Below, in pieces: positions 11,641 to 25,022 of a stretch of DNA of 64,000 nucleotides; positions within the stretch are counted from its first letter, which is position 1; each line of letters starts with the position of its first letter. The translations under genes and the position numbers were made by a program. Below the pieces are notes generated by a model. That model was not told the DNA's origin. It saw only the letters and a list, made by a program, of their open reading frames with translations, and did no database searches. Origin of the DNA: Hsuehochloa calcarea (lineage: Eukaryota; Streptophyta; Magnoliopsida; Poales; Poaceae); contig CM070599.1 in assembly GCA_036346395.1 (NCBI GenBank), positions 10,965,232-11,029,231 on the forward strand. Direction: 5' to 3'.

Positions 11641-11884
11641 AGGTAGTATTTGAGAGATCAGGATTATAAGATTTCATTAGAGCCGCTAACCATTGAGCAA
11701 GACCTCACCGTTGAGTCGCGTCCGGCGCGCATTCTGGAGAGGTCGGAGCAAGTCTTTGAGGCACAAGGCGTTGGTATCGTCAAGGTCCGTGGGCGATCGA
11801 TCGAGAGAGGCGACTTGGGAGTTGGAGTCTGCATGCGCGAGCAATACCGAGTTGTTCACGTCGATGCGTGTTATTTTGTTGATT
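11640..11884 (+). pseudogene. Frameshifted C-terminus of a Tekay/Del-like Ty3/gypsy polyprotein
   Basis: Two overlapping frames together resemble the end of Tekay-lineage Pol, the part after integrase that includes the chromodomain-like tail. The first frame gives ISLEPLTIEQDLTVE followed by RPARILERSEQV. After a frameshift near 11755, the second frame gives LRHKAL, then EATWELES, followed by a decayed tail. EATWE is the familiar end motif of that tail. It sits just before the polypurine tract, exactly where the end of pol belongs. This places family C in the Tekay-like group and shows it derives from a coding ancestor. The rest of pol is not recognisable. Confidence 0.6.
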
Positions 11885-11961
11885 AATTTCAGCTGTGCAG
11901 TTTTTCTTTGAGTAGAACGGCGAGTAGAATTCGGGGTCGAATTCCGTTAAGGGGGGCAGAA

Positions 11962-14526
11962 TGTAATACTCTGAAAAATAATATTAATATTAATAATCGC
12001 GTCTTAATGGGTCGGAGCGTAATTAATTAAATAGTAGCAATAAATAATTAATTAATAACGTTTTGAGGGCTGTGTGCAATTAAATAAAATAGTATATTTA
12101 AAAAAATAGAATTTTCGAATTTTTCGAGCTATATAAATAGATCTTGGACTTTCTTGAAAACCCTAGCACCTTCTTTTCTTTTCTTCATTTTTTCCAAGCC
12201 GCGCCGCCACATCAATTTTTCTTTGTCGTGGCGAGCGCCGCCATGGGATTTCTGTTTGGCGCTGAAGTTTTCTCTGCGCTACTTTTTTCATTCTTGCCGC
12301 TAATCGCGTGCATGCACCGCCAAATCTGCTGCGCGTGATCTGCGTTAGGCGCCGCTGCGTGGAAGTGCCGCCCAGGCGCTGCTTGGACTTGGCCGGCTGG
12401 AAGAGCGAGCCGGCGCTGCCATTGGAAGGCTCTTGCCAGCGTCTTCTGCGTGTGTTCTCTTGCTTTCTTGATTTATTTGGCTCGGCCAAATTTGCTTCTT
12501 CTTGATCCGCTTGGAGGCACCCTCGGCTAGTGTGTCCGCATGCACCGAGGTGAACTCGACCACGTCATTCTTTGGCAATTGATATTGCTTTGCTAGATAA
12601 CGTTGCATCATTTTCATGTGTGCATCTTTTGGCATCGATAGTTATTTAGTTTTGTTTTTTTGCATGCGTGTGAAGCTTTCAACTTCTCCCGAGACAAGTA
12701 ACCCAACCAGCTAGTAAATGCATGATATAGGGATTAGTGGTGTGGCTAGTAAGGAAATTTGGTTCATGTCGTTACCTTTGTAGTTGAAGGCTTAAACAAA
12801 ATGAGAGACTAGGAGAAAATAAGTAGAGACCTGATTTCTTGTGGGTAGCGTTATGTAATTTTGTTTCGCCTCTGTTTAGCTGTTTTAATTAGAGATTAGA
12901 GAGGATTGTAGAATTTTCTAGTCGAAGTGCGGTTAATAGATCTGTTTAGCTTTGTTGTTCCGTGTACGATTTATTCGGGTATCTTAATGGCAAATTTTGG
13001 AATTGTCATCTACTAGTTAATTGTAGATAATTTCGATATCTTTCTATAGAATTTTTATCATGTCAATCGGACAAGTATAATTGGAGTTATGATTTTCGGA
13101 AGACCGCTGTTTTTACGGTTGTCGTCTTTCGGCGCTGTTTTGGTAGAGGGTAGATTAAAAAATAGTAAATAGCTTAATTAGTGTTTTGATCTACATGAAA
13201 GTTGTAGATAATTGTCCAATGGTTCTGTAGAATCTGAGAACGCGAATTTTGGTTGAGTAAAACAAAAGTTATGAATTTTTAAGTCTGCTGTTCGAAGCGG
13301 ACAGATCGGCTTTCGGGCTAAATACGGAGGGTTAGATGATTTAATTAGAAGTCTTCGTAATCTAAGAAAATGTGGAGAATTTTATAAAGAATCCAGAATG
13401 GGGTGGTTTGTGGTGATCGGACTTTCGAGTCAAAAGTTACGCTCTTTTTAGTAACCGACAGCAATGGGTAGCTTTTCGATGCAGGCGTAACGTGGTATAT
13501 TTGGGGACGTGTAGGAGCGAAGCATTTTGATTGCTATTCTTGTTGCTGTAATTTGTATTGAAGTTGGTGTATTTAATATAGGAGGCGTCGTGCTTGTTGC
13601 CGTCTTCTAATCAAATCGCGTCGCAACTAGTAAAGGCAAGTGCATGGTAGACAATGATCAATGATCGATCATCGTTTTCTTTATCTTCTATTACCATTAT
13701 TGTTGTGCTTTTATTTTATTTAATTGCAAACAATGAATTGGTATGATTATATCTTTGTTGATAAGCATGATGGAAAGTTGGATATGATGTTTATGATGGA
13801 GTTTGCATGTTTGCATTCATAAGCATCTTTGCATAAGAGAAGGTGATCAATATGATCACAACTCCACGGAGTGGAGGAGGTCCCGCTCCTTTTGGAGGAG
13901 CGGGCTTGAGAGTGAATGTTGTCGCGAGCATTCACTCACGCTATACCGATATCTGTGAAAGAAGTGCATGTGGACATGTAGAAAGAGTTGCATTCATAAA
14001 TGAGATTAATGGTGAGAATATTAATGAAAGTGCACGTGATGATAATGAAGTTATTGATTCTTTGTTGATTTATTATTATCGTTGTATATCGATGTGTTTC
14101 TTTGAGTCGTGGACTCACCCTTGCTCTACTGTTGTTTTTAGGTGATCTTCGAGGATGCCGTAATTGAGAGCGAGTAGAGCACATGGGCATCACATGATCA
14201 TTCGCCATGATAATCTTTTCACTCAATATTGGTTTACACTTGGACATGTTAGTTATTGAATAATGTTTAGGATATCATTTGGACTAGACTATTTGCTTTA
14301 TTAATTTGGATTCATTGGTTGATCCTTGCTTTGGATTATTTGCTGGGTTATAATTTCCCATTGCTTGTTTATTGTCGCTTGATCCATAATTATACATGTT
14401 CGTTTGTGATCCATTGATATGATAATCATTGCTTCCTTGATGTAATTTCTATAGTGTGTCGATAATTATTAGTTTAAAGTGTAGTGAGGTGGCATTCTAG
14501 GCTCAGTGTTGGGCTGGGGTGTTACA
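11962..14526 (+). repeat. Family C 3' LTR
   Basis: Collinear with 5376-7952. Most differences are small length changes at CTG-containing sites, for example GATTGCTG at about 7486 against GATTCTTTG at about 14057. The intron-like interval is 13636-14141, and the palindrome reads CTATACCGATATC. Confidence 0.92.
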
Positions 14527-16486
14527 CTCGCTGCTGTGGTCTTGTCTCCGGTGATCCCCGGTGCTTCTCCCCAAGATCCCCTCCGACATCTCCTTTCCCC
14601 GCCGTCGTCACCGGCCATCCTTCGCATCCTTGTGGCCGGCCCTTTGGAGAGGGAGGAGAGGAGAAGGGAGGGAGGCCTTAGGGAACCAGATCATCGTCGT
14701 TCTACGAGTCTTCAAGGGTAACGAAAGTCCCAATTCGCTGTTTGTATTAGTTTTGTTGCACTTTTGTTCATTTGGATTGGTTTAGTCTGCGAATCCAGAT
14801 CTGTCCAGAATAGTGCAGTAGTTTGTGCGTGAGATTTAAGGCCTTTAGAGGCCGAATCTCAGGTCGACGTCTTCTGTAGATATGATCATGGTCTCATTAG
14901 CTTTCTTTTGGCACCTGGATCATGAATTTTCACCCAGTAGTTTAAAGGTTATGACTGTTTTACCACGTTCTGCTCTGTCTGACAGAAACTTTGGGTTCAG
15001 TCGGTTGCACCTAGGTTTTGATCTAGTTAGAGTCAGAACCAGGTCGGCCACCCAACTAGGTTTATGAAGATAACTTCACCATGTTTCCAGGCTGATAAAG
15101 ATCACTTTATTTGGATCAGTGGTCTAAAAGTTAGAGCCTTTTCTTTGGGGCTGTTCTGAATTCTGGTCAGTCTGTGGATATAGTTTTCAGTAGATGTTTA
15201 GGCCCCTGTTTTGCCGAATTAGAGTTTACCATCAACTAGAGTTTCGTAGCCTGTTACGTTAAGAAAAGCTGGGCACTGGTTTCGTGTCGTTTCGAGTTCC
15301 AGATAATTAAATATGCTTTTTCTCGTACCGCTGCTCATAAGGGCTGAAATCGCGAGAATAGTTTATTTTCAATTTGGGTCTATGCGGTATATTGAATAGT
15401 CAGGGGTTATTCTAGAACATCGGTAGCAGTGTTATATCGTTGTTCTTATTTTGGGAACATGCTTGTGTAGGCGGTGAGACATCACGTGTGGGAACACCTC
15501 CGTTGCCTGCTAACGAGTCACAACGCGAAAGGCAAGTACTGTATGTTAACTGGTGTTGAATTCAAAGGAATGCATAATGATATGTTGTTTACATGAATGT
15601 TTTGTGCTTTGTTCATGATGTTGATACACTGCTAGTAACTTGTATACTATGATTGATGCATTATGTGATGTGTGAATGAATGATTATATTTGTTCGTATT
15701 TGTATATGAATGCCATGTGTATCTTTTCGTTTATGAGTACTATTCAATCTTACCATGGGATCACATCATGACATGCATAAATTACCTTTGTAAGACCCAT
15801 CAATTCCAGTATGGGCACTTGAAAATCCCATCAATTCCAGAATAGGTACGTGAGTCCACCATTCCAATGTGGGCCACGTTACGTGAGTCCACCATTCAAT
15901 GTGGGCCACGTTGACTGGCCGTATGAAACGTTCTTCATACGGTTACTTTAAGTGAACACCGACGGGTGTTTCACTCGCTATACCGGTATATGCTGCGATA
16001 TGTCCAATTCCTTCAATGCATCATTCCACTTCATCCATTAATAAAGTTATTTCCCATCAATGTTCAAGTTATGATTGTGATATATTGTTCATGGTATGTT
16101 TGATTGTTACATACAAGTACTTGCTGAGTCTTTGGCTCATTCTTGCTTTGTTGTTTTATTTTGTTTTATTTAGGTAAATGACAAGGAAGAATGATCTCGT
16201 GGCGGGTAGTTCAACACGATGCACTCACTACCATAATCCAAACATTTTGAGAACTTTTACTGTCGTTATTTATGTCTTGTGTTGAATTGTATTAAGCCAT
16301 TTTGGTCATAACAACCGTATCCCCCTGAATTGTTTAATTCCATTCCGTTGATTAAACTTGATGATGAATTCTTGTTTTCGTATATCCTTATTATTTGCTT
16401 CACCTTGTCATGCGTTTTGATGTTATTATTCTAAAGAGTAGTGGTTGTAGGTGACATCTTGACTTCCTTATAGTTAGGGTGTTACA
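14527..16486 (+). repeat. Family B solo LTR, right part with leader stem-loop array
   Basis: Continues the B LTR. The intron-like interval is 15532-16173. Within it, 15786-15960 contains consecutive small hairpins built on CCCATCAATTCCAGTATGGG and CCACCATTCCAATGTGGG. These are followed by CCGTATGAA/TTCATACGG (about 15919-15942), an AACACCGACGGGTGTT stem and TATACCGGTATA (about 15980-15991). GAGTC-TTT-GGCTC follows near 16126-16138. Confidence 0.85.
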
Positions 16487-17542
16487 CTAACCATCCCACA
16501 CAACTGTAGGTTCAATTTGACAACTTCGCCCAAAAGGCTGGATTACTACTCTGCTGGAAGTTGTACGAGAAAATTCACAATTAAATATCTGTAACTCCTA
16601 AAGACCTGAAACTAGTGCTCAGCTAATCCAAACGAACCAGGCTACGAAACTTTAGTTGGCGGGATCCTCTGATTCGGCAAAACAGAGGACCAAACTGCCC
16701 AAAAAGACACCGACAGAAACCTGTCCAGATTTCTGAACAGTCGTAAAGAAAAGCCTGTAACTTTCAGTCTACTGATCCTATGGAGATGAGCTTTATCAAT
16801 CTGGAATCATGGCGAAATTATCTTCAAAAACCTATTAGGGTGGCCTCCCTGAATCTGGCTCTAACTAGAACAAAACTGAGAAGCAACCGACAGTATCCAA
16901 AATCTCTGACAGACAGAGTAGTGTGCGGTTAAAAATTCATAACTCCTAAACCACAGGGTGGAATCTCGTGATCTCAGTGCCAAAAGAAATCTAACGAAAC
17001 AAGGAACAAAACTCTAGGAGACGAAAACCCGAGATTCGGCCTCTAAGTAATTCATAATGGCCCGACAAAAAAATCTTCCAAAACACGTCAGCTGTCCTGG
17101 ACAGTCGCGGTAAAACTATCATATCTCCTAAACCGTAACTCCAAATCAGATGATCTCGGTGCCTAAAGAAAGCTAAGATCAAGGGATACAACTTTCTAAG
17201 AGTTGGGAAGATCAGAAAACGTATGGAACTTACCCAAATCTGATGAACAAATCTGGCGCACGACATGGAGGAGGGTGGCGGCCGGTTGGAGAGGGGGAGG
17301 AGGGGGTGGCGGCTTGGGGAGGGGAGTGGGGAGAGAGAGGGGATAGGCTAGGGTTTGGGGATGAGGAAAAAAAACCCCCTTGGCTGGCCCCTCTCATGGG
17401 CCCCTCCTTGGCTGCGGTCCAGGCCCAGGTTGTCATAAGATCGCTGAAAACCCCCCGCCGATTCAGGAAATTTCAGTTCTTGTTTGCATTTTCCCTCCCG
17501 AGCTGTTTTTCTAATTACCCGATCCGAATCCGGGGTATTACA

Positions 17543-20500
17543 TTCTACCCCCCTTAACAGGATTCGACCTCGAATCTGCACGCCAATATAAATGTAAGGA
17601 AACTACGACTGGAATGAAACAACGATATTCCAAGCTTGGAATTGCTCAGATACTCGCTTAACACTCGAGCACACCAGACGATGCGTACTTCGCATAAGTA
17701 CCCGAGACGGTCAACGCGATAAGCCAACGTTCTCATTTCTACAACTTTCAAAAACGAAGAGAATCCAACTAGAAATAGAGAGTCCTCATCGCATCCACGC
17801 AATGCTAACTCTCCACCAAAAGGTTAGATTCCAAATTTGACAATCATCTCGAAAACAAATCCATTTTCCAAATAAGCAGTTTACAAATGAACACCACGAA
17901 AACTAAAGGAGAAATCACTCGAACGGCCAAACCAAATACTTGCGGTTTGTCTGAATTTGGAAAGAATCAACACGCCAACACAGCGCCAACTCAAATTGCG
18001 AAAAATACAAGTCAACGACACAAAACTCAAACGAGAATCAAGAAAACACCTCATTATCCCACAAATCATCCTTTGCCACAGTTCCCCGCTTCTAGGAATA
18101 AAATTTCTCTCGAACCTTAAAATTCGAATTCACTGCCTACCACATGAGCTTAAACCTCTTAGTTAAACATCCTCAAATTATGCTCAAATTGAAATACATC
18201 ATCCACACCATTGTGGAGAGGCTATATTGAATCCACCGAATACTCTAAATAAGTCGTTCTACTAACCAAAATTGATTTGATAGAAGGCGTTCAAAGCAAC
18301 ACAGAATAGGTCCCACACAATGACATTACCTCCAATTTCCAAGGACAACAACTCAAAATTCTTAGCACGCACGTTCATATACTTCATCAGAAGGGTTCTA
18401 TCAATTATCATTCCACTGCTCAGGAAACTCTATTATTCCACTCTCTCTATACACAATCATTGAGTGACCAAAGGTCTAGCATGAAAATGCAAAGCCCGGA
18501 TTTAACCTGCAAGACTTCTACTACAAATTGCAATTATAACAGATAGGGAAATCAATGGATTGAATCTACAACATTCCCACAATTCTAACATACTCACTTA
18601 TTGACATCCTCAAAAATTACCCACATAATCTCGCAATCTTATCCAATTGCGTTACTCTATAAAATTAATCAAGGTCTCCATACCTTCAATAATCCTCAAC
18701 CTTTTAACATGAATTGAAGTTCTGGAATTTCTCTATACCATAGGTTCTACTCAATCGTAACACTATTCAGACTTACTTCGAAGCCAAACATTCCATGTGA
18801 ATCAATATTTTTTTTCCTCAAGAGATACAGATCAAATCCATTTCACATTCTTCTACTCCTCCAATAACTTAGTAGCAAAATATCACCACTACCAAAACTT
18901 AACCACCACCAAACAGTTGCTAATAAACGCTTTGTAAAACCCTGCAACAAAACTTTTGGGTCTTCCTCAAAAGAAAGAGGCGAATAAGGACAAGCTTCGT
19001 CACACATAAAAACGTTGCTCATCCCAACGAGCACGAACCCAAAAGAATATTCTGATAATGGGGATCTTGGAAAATGAAAGTTGAGTTCTAAGTTGAGGGC
19101 ACACATCCCTCAAGAGAGAATAGCAAATAACATCCGATACGAAAGAAAGACATTGCGATTGAAACTCGACATCTCTTGAGCGGAAAGAGCAAGAAGTTTA
19201 TGAAAGATTCAAATAATCACAAGTTACAAAACTTGACTCAAATTATCAAATACTTCTACTGCACTCTTTCCTTTAACACAGCAATAAGTTCTTGAACTAA
19301 TAACATCTTGCCACATGAACAAAGTAAGTTCTTTAATTCAACCCACGGAACTACTTAAGAATAAATAAAAATTTTCAACAAGCCAAATTTATTCGAAACA
19401 GTTCATCTACTCATGAAACATGTAATCCAAATGACCTCAGCCACAAAACAAACATTTTCCTTTACAGGACATCACGAAAAGCAAACGGATTCTCAACGAA
19501 AGCGACGAAAATTTCCTTTGATTGCAACCTCACTTTGTGAACTCAAACCAAGGAGCCTTTATGACTAAATCACACGAAACTCTTAAGAAGCAATAGGATA
19601 TCTCCATGCACCATTTTACTTAAAACAATTTCAGTTACCAGAATATTCACGAACTCCAAAAGGTCACGAAAACTAGACTTGAAGTATTCTTATTTAGGCG
19701 GTATCACAGAGGTGATTATTTTACTACAAGTTTCAACATCAATCTCACAACATCAATTAGAAAACACCTCGAAAGACTCATGCGAAAAGAATGGGTCGAA
19801 TATTTCTCAAAAGAAGGGGCACATGAAAACGATTTTCACCAACTAGAAAATCATTTACCACTCGCCACAAACACCGGACCAAGGAGAAAACCAATTAAGA
19901 AATGAACTCATTGAACATAAGGGGAGTCCACAGTTGAAAGCATAAGCCTCAAAAGAAGAGAATGTCTGACCTTAGCAGATAAGAACAACGAGCATTCAAT
20001 ATCAAAGCGCTCGCATCACTGAAGAACTATTATAACTTTGCAACAAATCGTTTTACGCGGCAGACTTCGTTTACCAAAATAAACTTGAACCCTCAAAAGG
20101 TCATGAACACAAAACTTGAAATTGGATCATTTTAGAAACAACAAGAAAGGTGGTCAAACTTCTTTCTCTATAAAAGAATCAACATTACTGAACATTATTG
20201 AACATTTCATTAAGAGCAATAACATACGTTCCTGGTAACAATCAATTTACATTACTATCATATCAATAAACCTTCTAAAGGAAACACGACAAAGTGTGTC
20301 TTAGAAATCTCCAGCATTAAATGGGATTGTAATAACAACTTATTCTAGAAAAGAAACGTGGTGTGAAATACACAAAGCTTAAACAAACCTCTCACACAAC
20401 ACCACAAAACTTTAGAAAAAGGTATCAAAACTTTTTTTCAGAGAGAGGTTCTAAACTCCAACACTCCAACTACTCCAAAAGAAACGAGCAGAGTCAAAAC

Positions 20501-21666
20501 ATTCTTCAATGAACTTTGTAAAAGATGATTCCCATTCTACAAAATACCAAACGGTGAACCAGGTCACCTTAATCAACAGGAGAGATAGGACCATCATATA
20601 CAAAATATATGATCTTGCCAATAACAACGTTTACAAGTAGTAAAGAGAGTTCAGCAGTAAAAAACAAGAGATTATTTTGAAAAACAAATAGGGACCAATA
20701 GAAACCCGTAGCCCACAACTTTGTTTGACTACAACCTCCAACTTAATCACAACACATCACCACAAATGGGTTTTAACACTATTCTTCAGAAAAGAGATGC
20801 ATTATACTTCAACAAGCAGAATGATCCAATAGAAATACGTAGAGCCAAAGCTTTCTCGGGTTAACGGACTTGCAATAGAAAACTCTCATTATAAGGAGAA
20901 ATAAGGAACAATCATGGAAATTTCAATATTACTAATTGACGAAGATCACCAGTAGTAAAAACAAATTAACGGTCGAAAAACAATAATGGTTTCAGAATAC
21001 CATTAAAGACCCATTGAAACTCATCAACTACCAGGAACCATGAACCCAAAAGAAATTAATCCACCACCACCGGACAAGAATTTGTCAAATTCAGAAATCA
21101 AGGAAGAGAACAACTTACTAAAATAACCCCAAAATAAATATATAAGGTCAATGCACACTTCATTATGACCCCTCCCTTCAAAAGAAATTCACGGACTGCA
21201 AGAAACTACAACCAGGAAACTAGATACAAACACGAGAAATACAACAACTTCACCCACGAGCTCATGCTCAACACAGATCTATGGAACGTGGGTAAGAACT
21301 CCGATTTCATACCTCGATCAGTGGGGCAGCCTGGCAAAACCCAGGACAACAACCACGAACGCAACCTCTCAACACTCGCTACCAATACGCATAACCAATA
21401 TAATCAATTATATATAAATATATATATAGGATCGTCTCATGAAAAACATATAATTAATCCATATATATATATAGGGTATCACACCATATCAGAGATTAAT
21501 CAACAAGAAAGATAGTACATAAGTAATTCGATACAGTACAACCTATTGAACCAAATCACTAGAAATGCGGAAACAATGGATTTCCCAAACCCCACCTACT
21601 GTGCACGGTGTGTCATTTTAATACTTTTCTACTAACCACGGACCTAAAGCCCGCTCTGATACCAAC
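17543..21666 (-). other. Internal region of element A without intact genes
   Basis: 4.1 kb, AT-rich, with many stops on both strands. It aligns by shared phrases with the family B internal region (for example GATTCGACCTCGAATCT beside the polypurine tract, and ATTTCTCTCGAACCTT at about 18103), so A and B are related subfamilies with conserved but non-coding interiors. The polypurine complement is at its left end and the primer-site complement at its right end. Confidence 0.75.
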
Positions 21667-23676
21667 TATAACACCCTGGCTATTCGGAAGCCAAGATGCT
21701 ACCAAAAGTTTCATCATACACTTCATTTGCGGAACTATTAATCAATTTGCACCAAAATTAAATAGTCAAGACAAAGTAACGAAGAGTATTTAACCGTTCA
21801 ACCACAGAATATAACCAAGGAATTAAAATTACAGTTCCTCTCTTTAACCAAATAAGTTATCAAGACATCTTTATAAATAAGTGAATCTTTGAGGTGTGTG
21901 AAACGTGCTTGGACTACGCCCTCCCATTAGCAACTATATCATCATGGATCACCTAAAAAAATAAACACAGGAAAACAAGGGTGAGTCGAAACTCAGCAAG
22001 CACAACATCAAACTCGCAGTGTACAAAGAAACAAATCAATAATCAAGACAGTAGAACATATCTTCCACGAATCTGTGAAACTGCATAGTATGAATGCATA
22101 CATGGAATAAAAAATGGACCTCTCAACTGCGTATACCAGTATAACGAGTGATACACCCGTCGGTGTTCACTTAAGTCCGTACTTAACAAAGTACAGGGAC
22201 CCAATCCCCGTATGAAGAACGTTTCATACGGGTGTCCGATTTACCACATTGGAATGGTGGTCAACGCTACCCACATTGGAATGGTGGGTCTCATATGCCC
22301 ATATTGGACTGATGGGACTTTCAAATTTCCACTCCTGTGGACGGCAGGAATCAAATGCATGGCCAAAATGAAAGTCATGCAACGAAATCTTATCACATCA
22401 TAATGAAGAATAATACAAGCATACAAACATGAATAACCAAACTAGCAACTCATCCACACATTTTCATCAATCTTCAATATGATTAGAGAAGGTACTTGCC
22501 TTCCGTGCTGCGACGTACTAGGAAGCAATGAAGGTTTCCTTCCACCCACCGCCTCACCGCCTACACAAGCATTTACACGGAATAAGGATAACAAGGTATG
22601 ACGTATCTACATATGCTCTACCATACCCTCTAACCATCCCACACAACCGTAGGTTCAATTTGACAACTTCGCCCAAAAGGCTGGATTACTACTCTGCTGG
22701 CAGTTGTACGAGAAAATTCACAATTAAATATCTGTAACTCCTAAAGACCTGAAACCAGTGCTCAGCTAATCCTAACGAACCAGGCTACGAAACTTTAGTT
22801 GGTGGGATCCTCTGATTCGGCCAAAACAGAGGACCAAACTGCTCAAGAAGACACCGACAGAAACCTTTCCAGATTTCTGAATAGTCGTAAAGAAAAGACT
22901 GTAACTTTCAGTCTACTGATCCTATGGAGATGATCTTTATCAATCTGGAGTAATGGAGAAATTATCTTCAAAAACCTATTTGGGTGGCCTCCCTGAATCT
23001 GGCTCTAACTAGAACAAAACTGAGGAGCAACCGACAGTCTCCAAAATCTCTGACAGACAGAGTAGTGTGCGGTTAAAACTTCATAACACCTAAACCACAA
23101 GGTGGAATCTCGTGATCTCGGTGCAAAAAGAAAGCTAACTAAACCAGGAACAAACTCTAGGAGACAAAAACCCGAGATTCGGCCTCTAAGTAATTCATAA
23201 TGGCCCGACAAGAAAATCTGCCAAAACACATCAGCTGTCCTGGACAGTTGCGGTAAAACTATCATATCTCCTAAACTGTAACTCCAAATCAGATGATCTC
23301 GGTGCCTAAAGAAATCTAAGATCAAGGGCTACAACTTTCTAAGAGTTGGAAAGATCAGAAAACGTATGGAACTTACCCAAATATGACGATCAAATATGGC
23401 GCACGACATGGAGGAGGGTGGCGGCCGGTTGGAGAGGGGGAGGAGGGGGTGGCGGCTTGGGGTTGGGAGTGGGGATAGGCTAGGGTTTGGGGATGAGGGA
23501 AAAAAATCCCCCTTTGGCTGGCCCCTCTCATGGGCCCCTCCTGGGCTGCGGTCCAGGCCCAGGTTGTCAGAAGATCGCTGAAAACCCCCCGCCGATTCAG
23601 GAAATTTCAGTTCTTGTTTGCATTTTCCCTCCTCAGCTGTTTTTCTAATTACCCGATCCGAATCCAGTGTATTACA
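21667..23676 (-). repeat. Family A 5' LTR (2010 bp)
   Basis: Complete copy of the LTR that is split at 4150-5117 and 16492-17542. It ends GTGTATTACA at 23676 and is followed by TSD ATTGA. The first two bases of its TGTAAC terminus read TA, a point change. Confidence 0.92.
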
Positions 23677-23681
23677 ATTGA

Positions 23682-25022
23682 AGCAAGACTCTATTATCAA
23701 GGACATACTATCAAATGACAAACTCACAAAGCACACAAATATAAATCACTTGTTTAAATTTCATCCATTTAGCTCTTAGTGATGCCCAACACCTATATTA
23801 GCGCACAGTAATTGCACTCTAGAGATTCTCACAAACAATTGACGATTATCTTAATCAGTGAAGCATTTATTGTCCTACCTATAACTGCAATCACATAAAC
23901 ATTTGAATAATGTAATCTCTATTAAACAAGGTTTCACAAGGCTATGCATCAACATTCATCCATTCCTTTATACAGGTTTCAACAATTTAGCATTGCAAGA
24001 AATACGTAAATCTAACATTTATAAATGATCAACAAGTATCCAAATAGAATATAAATTCAAGATTAATATCCACTAAGACAATAATCTAACACCTCCTTAA
24101 CTTAACCATCCCAAACAGTTAGATTAACCCATTGAGACCAAATAAATCAATTTATCCAACAAGTTTAGCAAATTAAACAATCATAATGATCAAATCAGTT
24201 CAGCAATGTTCCACACTTATTAGTAACTCATAGATTCCAATTAGATATGGACAAACTCTTAATCACAGTTCAACATGTAACTACTCCTAGATAACATCAA
24301 ATTAATTAATTTCACTCCCAAGGATGTTAGCTAAGATTAATTACGCACCACGCTACTGACCCAAATTGATAACCCATATCTTGTTAATTAATTTCTATAC
24401 TTAGAACCTCCCGCTTAAACATAACAAGACATTACAAAAAGTGTTTTAACACTTTCCTTCATAAAAGAGGCATTAAACTTCAGTACTCAAAATACTCCAA
24501 AAGAACCATATAGGGTCAAAACTTTCGCATGTAAATGAACTTGTAAAAGATAATGCTCATTATCCAAAATACCAAGCGAATAAATGAGTCATGTTTCCCA
24601 ACAAAAAAAATAGAACTCCAATGAAAATATCAATCATGCCAATTAACTACACTCACAAGCAAGAAAAGTAGCTTAATGGTTGGGAAAACAAAATTGCTTT
24701 ACAAAAACAAATAAAAGCCAATGGAAATCCCTCAACTGCATTGTAACTACCAACCAAAGAAAATTCGAATAACTAATGCAAACTCAAGGGAAAAAATAAC
24801 TTTTCCAAGGAAACTTATCCCCAACCTATGTAACTAATTTACCTAAGGAAAACACTTCAATATTCTCGTACCACGAGAGGTAGTACACACTCGCCATGCC
24901 CATGTTCACAGCCATGATCTCTACCTCTCGGCATCGATTATCATTACAACTTAACAATCATGCAATCAAATCATAAGCACTCATAATCAACTCATCTCAT
25001 TATTATTCATCAATGTGATATA
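23682..25022 (-). mobile_element. Internal fragment of element D, first copy
   Basis: D resumes after the ATTGA duplication. It is AT-rich and non-coding. Near 24870-24940, reading minus, it carries a CCGAGAGGTAGAGATCATGGCTG block resembling the RGG-like stretch after the primer site of element C, which fits D being a relative of C. A second copy of most of this segment starts at about 33754. Confidence 0.6.

Larger units (their letters stand above)
5376..14526 (+). mobile_element. Family C LTR retrotransposon, complete, nested in the B solo LTR
   Basis: LTRs of 2577 bp (5376-7952) and 2565 bp (11962-14526) share their whole length and differ mainly by small indels. Termini are TGTAATACTC and GGGTGTTACA. 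The primer site TGGTATCAGAGC is at 7955-7966. A polypurine tract AAGGGGGG at 11949-11956 directly precedes the 3' LTR. The 4.0-kb internal region has no intact gene, only remnants (see 8216-8330 and 11640-11884). Flanking bases are CTCAT on the left and CTCGC on the right, an imperfect target duplication. The surrounding B LTR sequence resumes without loss at 14527. Confidence 0.93.
5118..16486 (+). mobile_element. Family B solo LTR (interrupted by element C), with TSD
   Basis: This LTR begins TGTAATACTCCGG at 5118 and ends TTAGGGTGTTACA at 16486. It is flanked by the 5-bp duplication CTAAC (5113-5117 and 16487-16491). Removing the nested element C (5376-14526) leaves about 2.2 kb. That matches the reverse complement of the LTR at 25840-27958, including the CCCAACCCTAGCCGCC block and the ACATCTTGACTTCCTTATAG terminus. 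No internal region or second LTR is attached, so it is a solo LTR formed by recombination. Its leader cassette lies at 15530-16175. Confidence 0.9.
4150..23676 (-). mobile_element. Family A non-coding LTR retrotransposon (full length, nested host)
   Basis: This is a complete minus-strand element with two LTRs of about 2.0 kb. The 3' LTR is split into 4150-5117 and 16492-17542 by a later insertion. The 5' LTR is 21667-23676. The internal region, 17543-21666, is 4.1 kb. LTR ends are TGTAACACCC..TATTACA; the copy at 21667 has mutated to TATAACACCC. A polypurine tract complement (TTCTACCCCCCTTAA) is at 17543, and the tRNA-iMet-type primer-site complement GCTCTGATACCA is at 21653-21664. TSD ATTGA flanks the whole. 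No gag or pol reading frame longer than about 100 codons with recognisable homology survives inside, so it behaves as a non-autonomous, LARD-like family. Confidence 0.92.

Noticed and set aside
17243..17557. 104-codon plus-strand frame, Gly/Arg-rich
   Set aside because: GC-rich start of the family A LTR. The copy at 23396-23718 is shifted, and no homology is recognisable.
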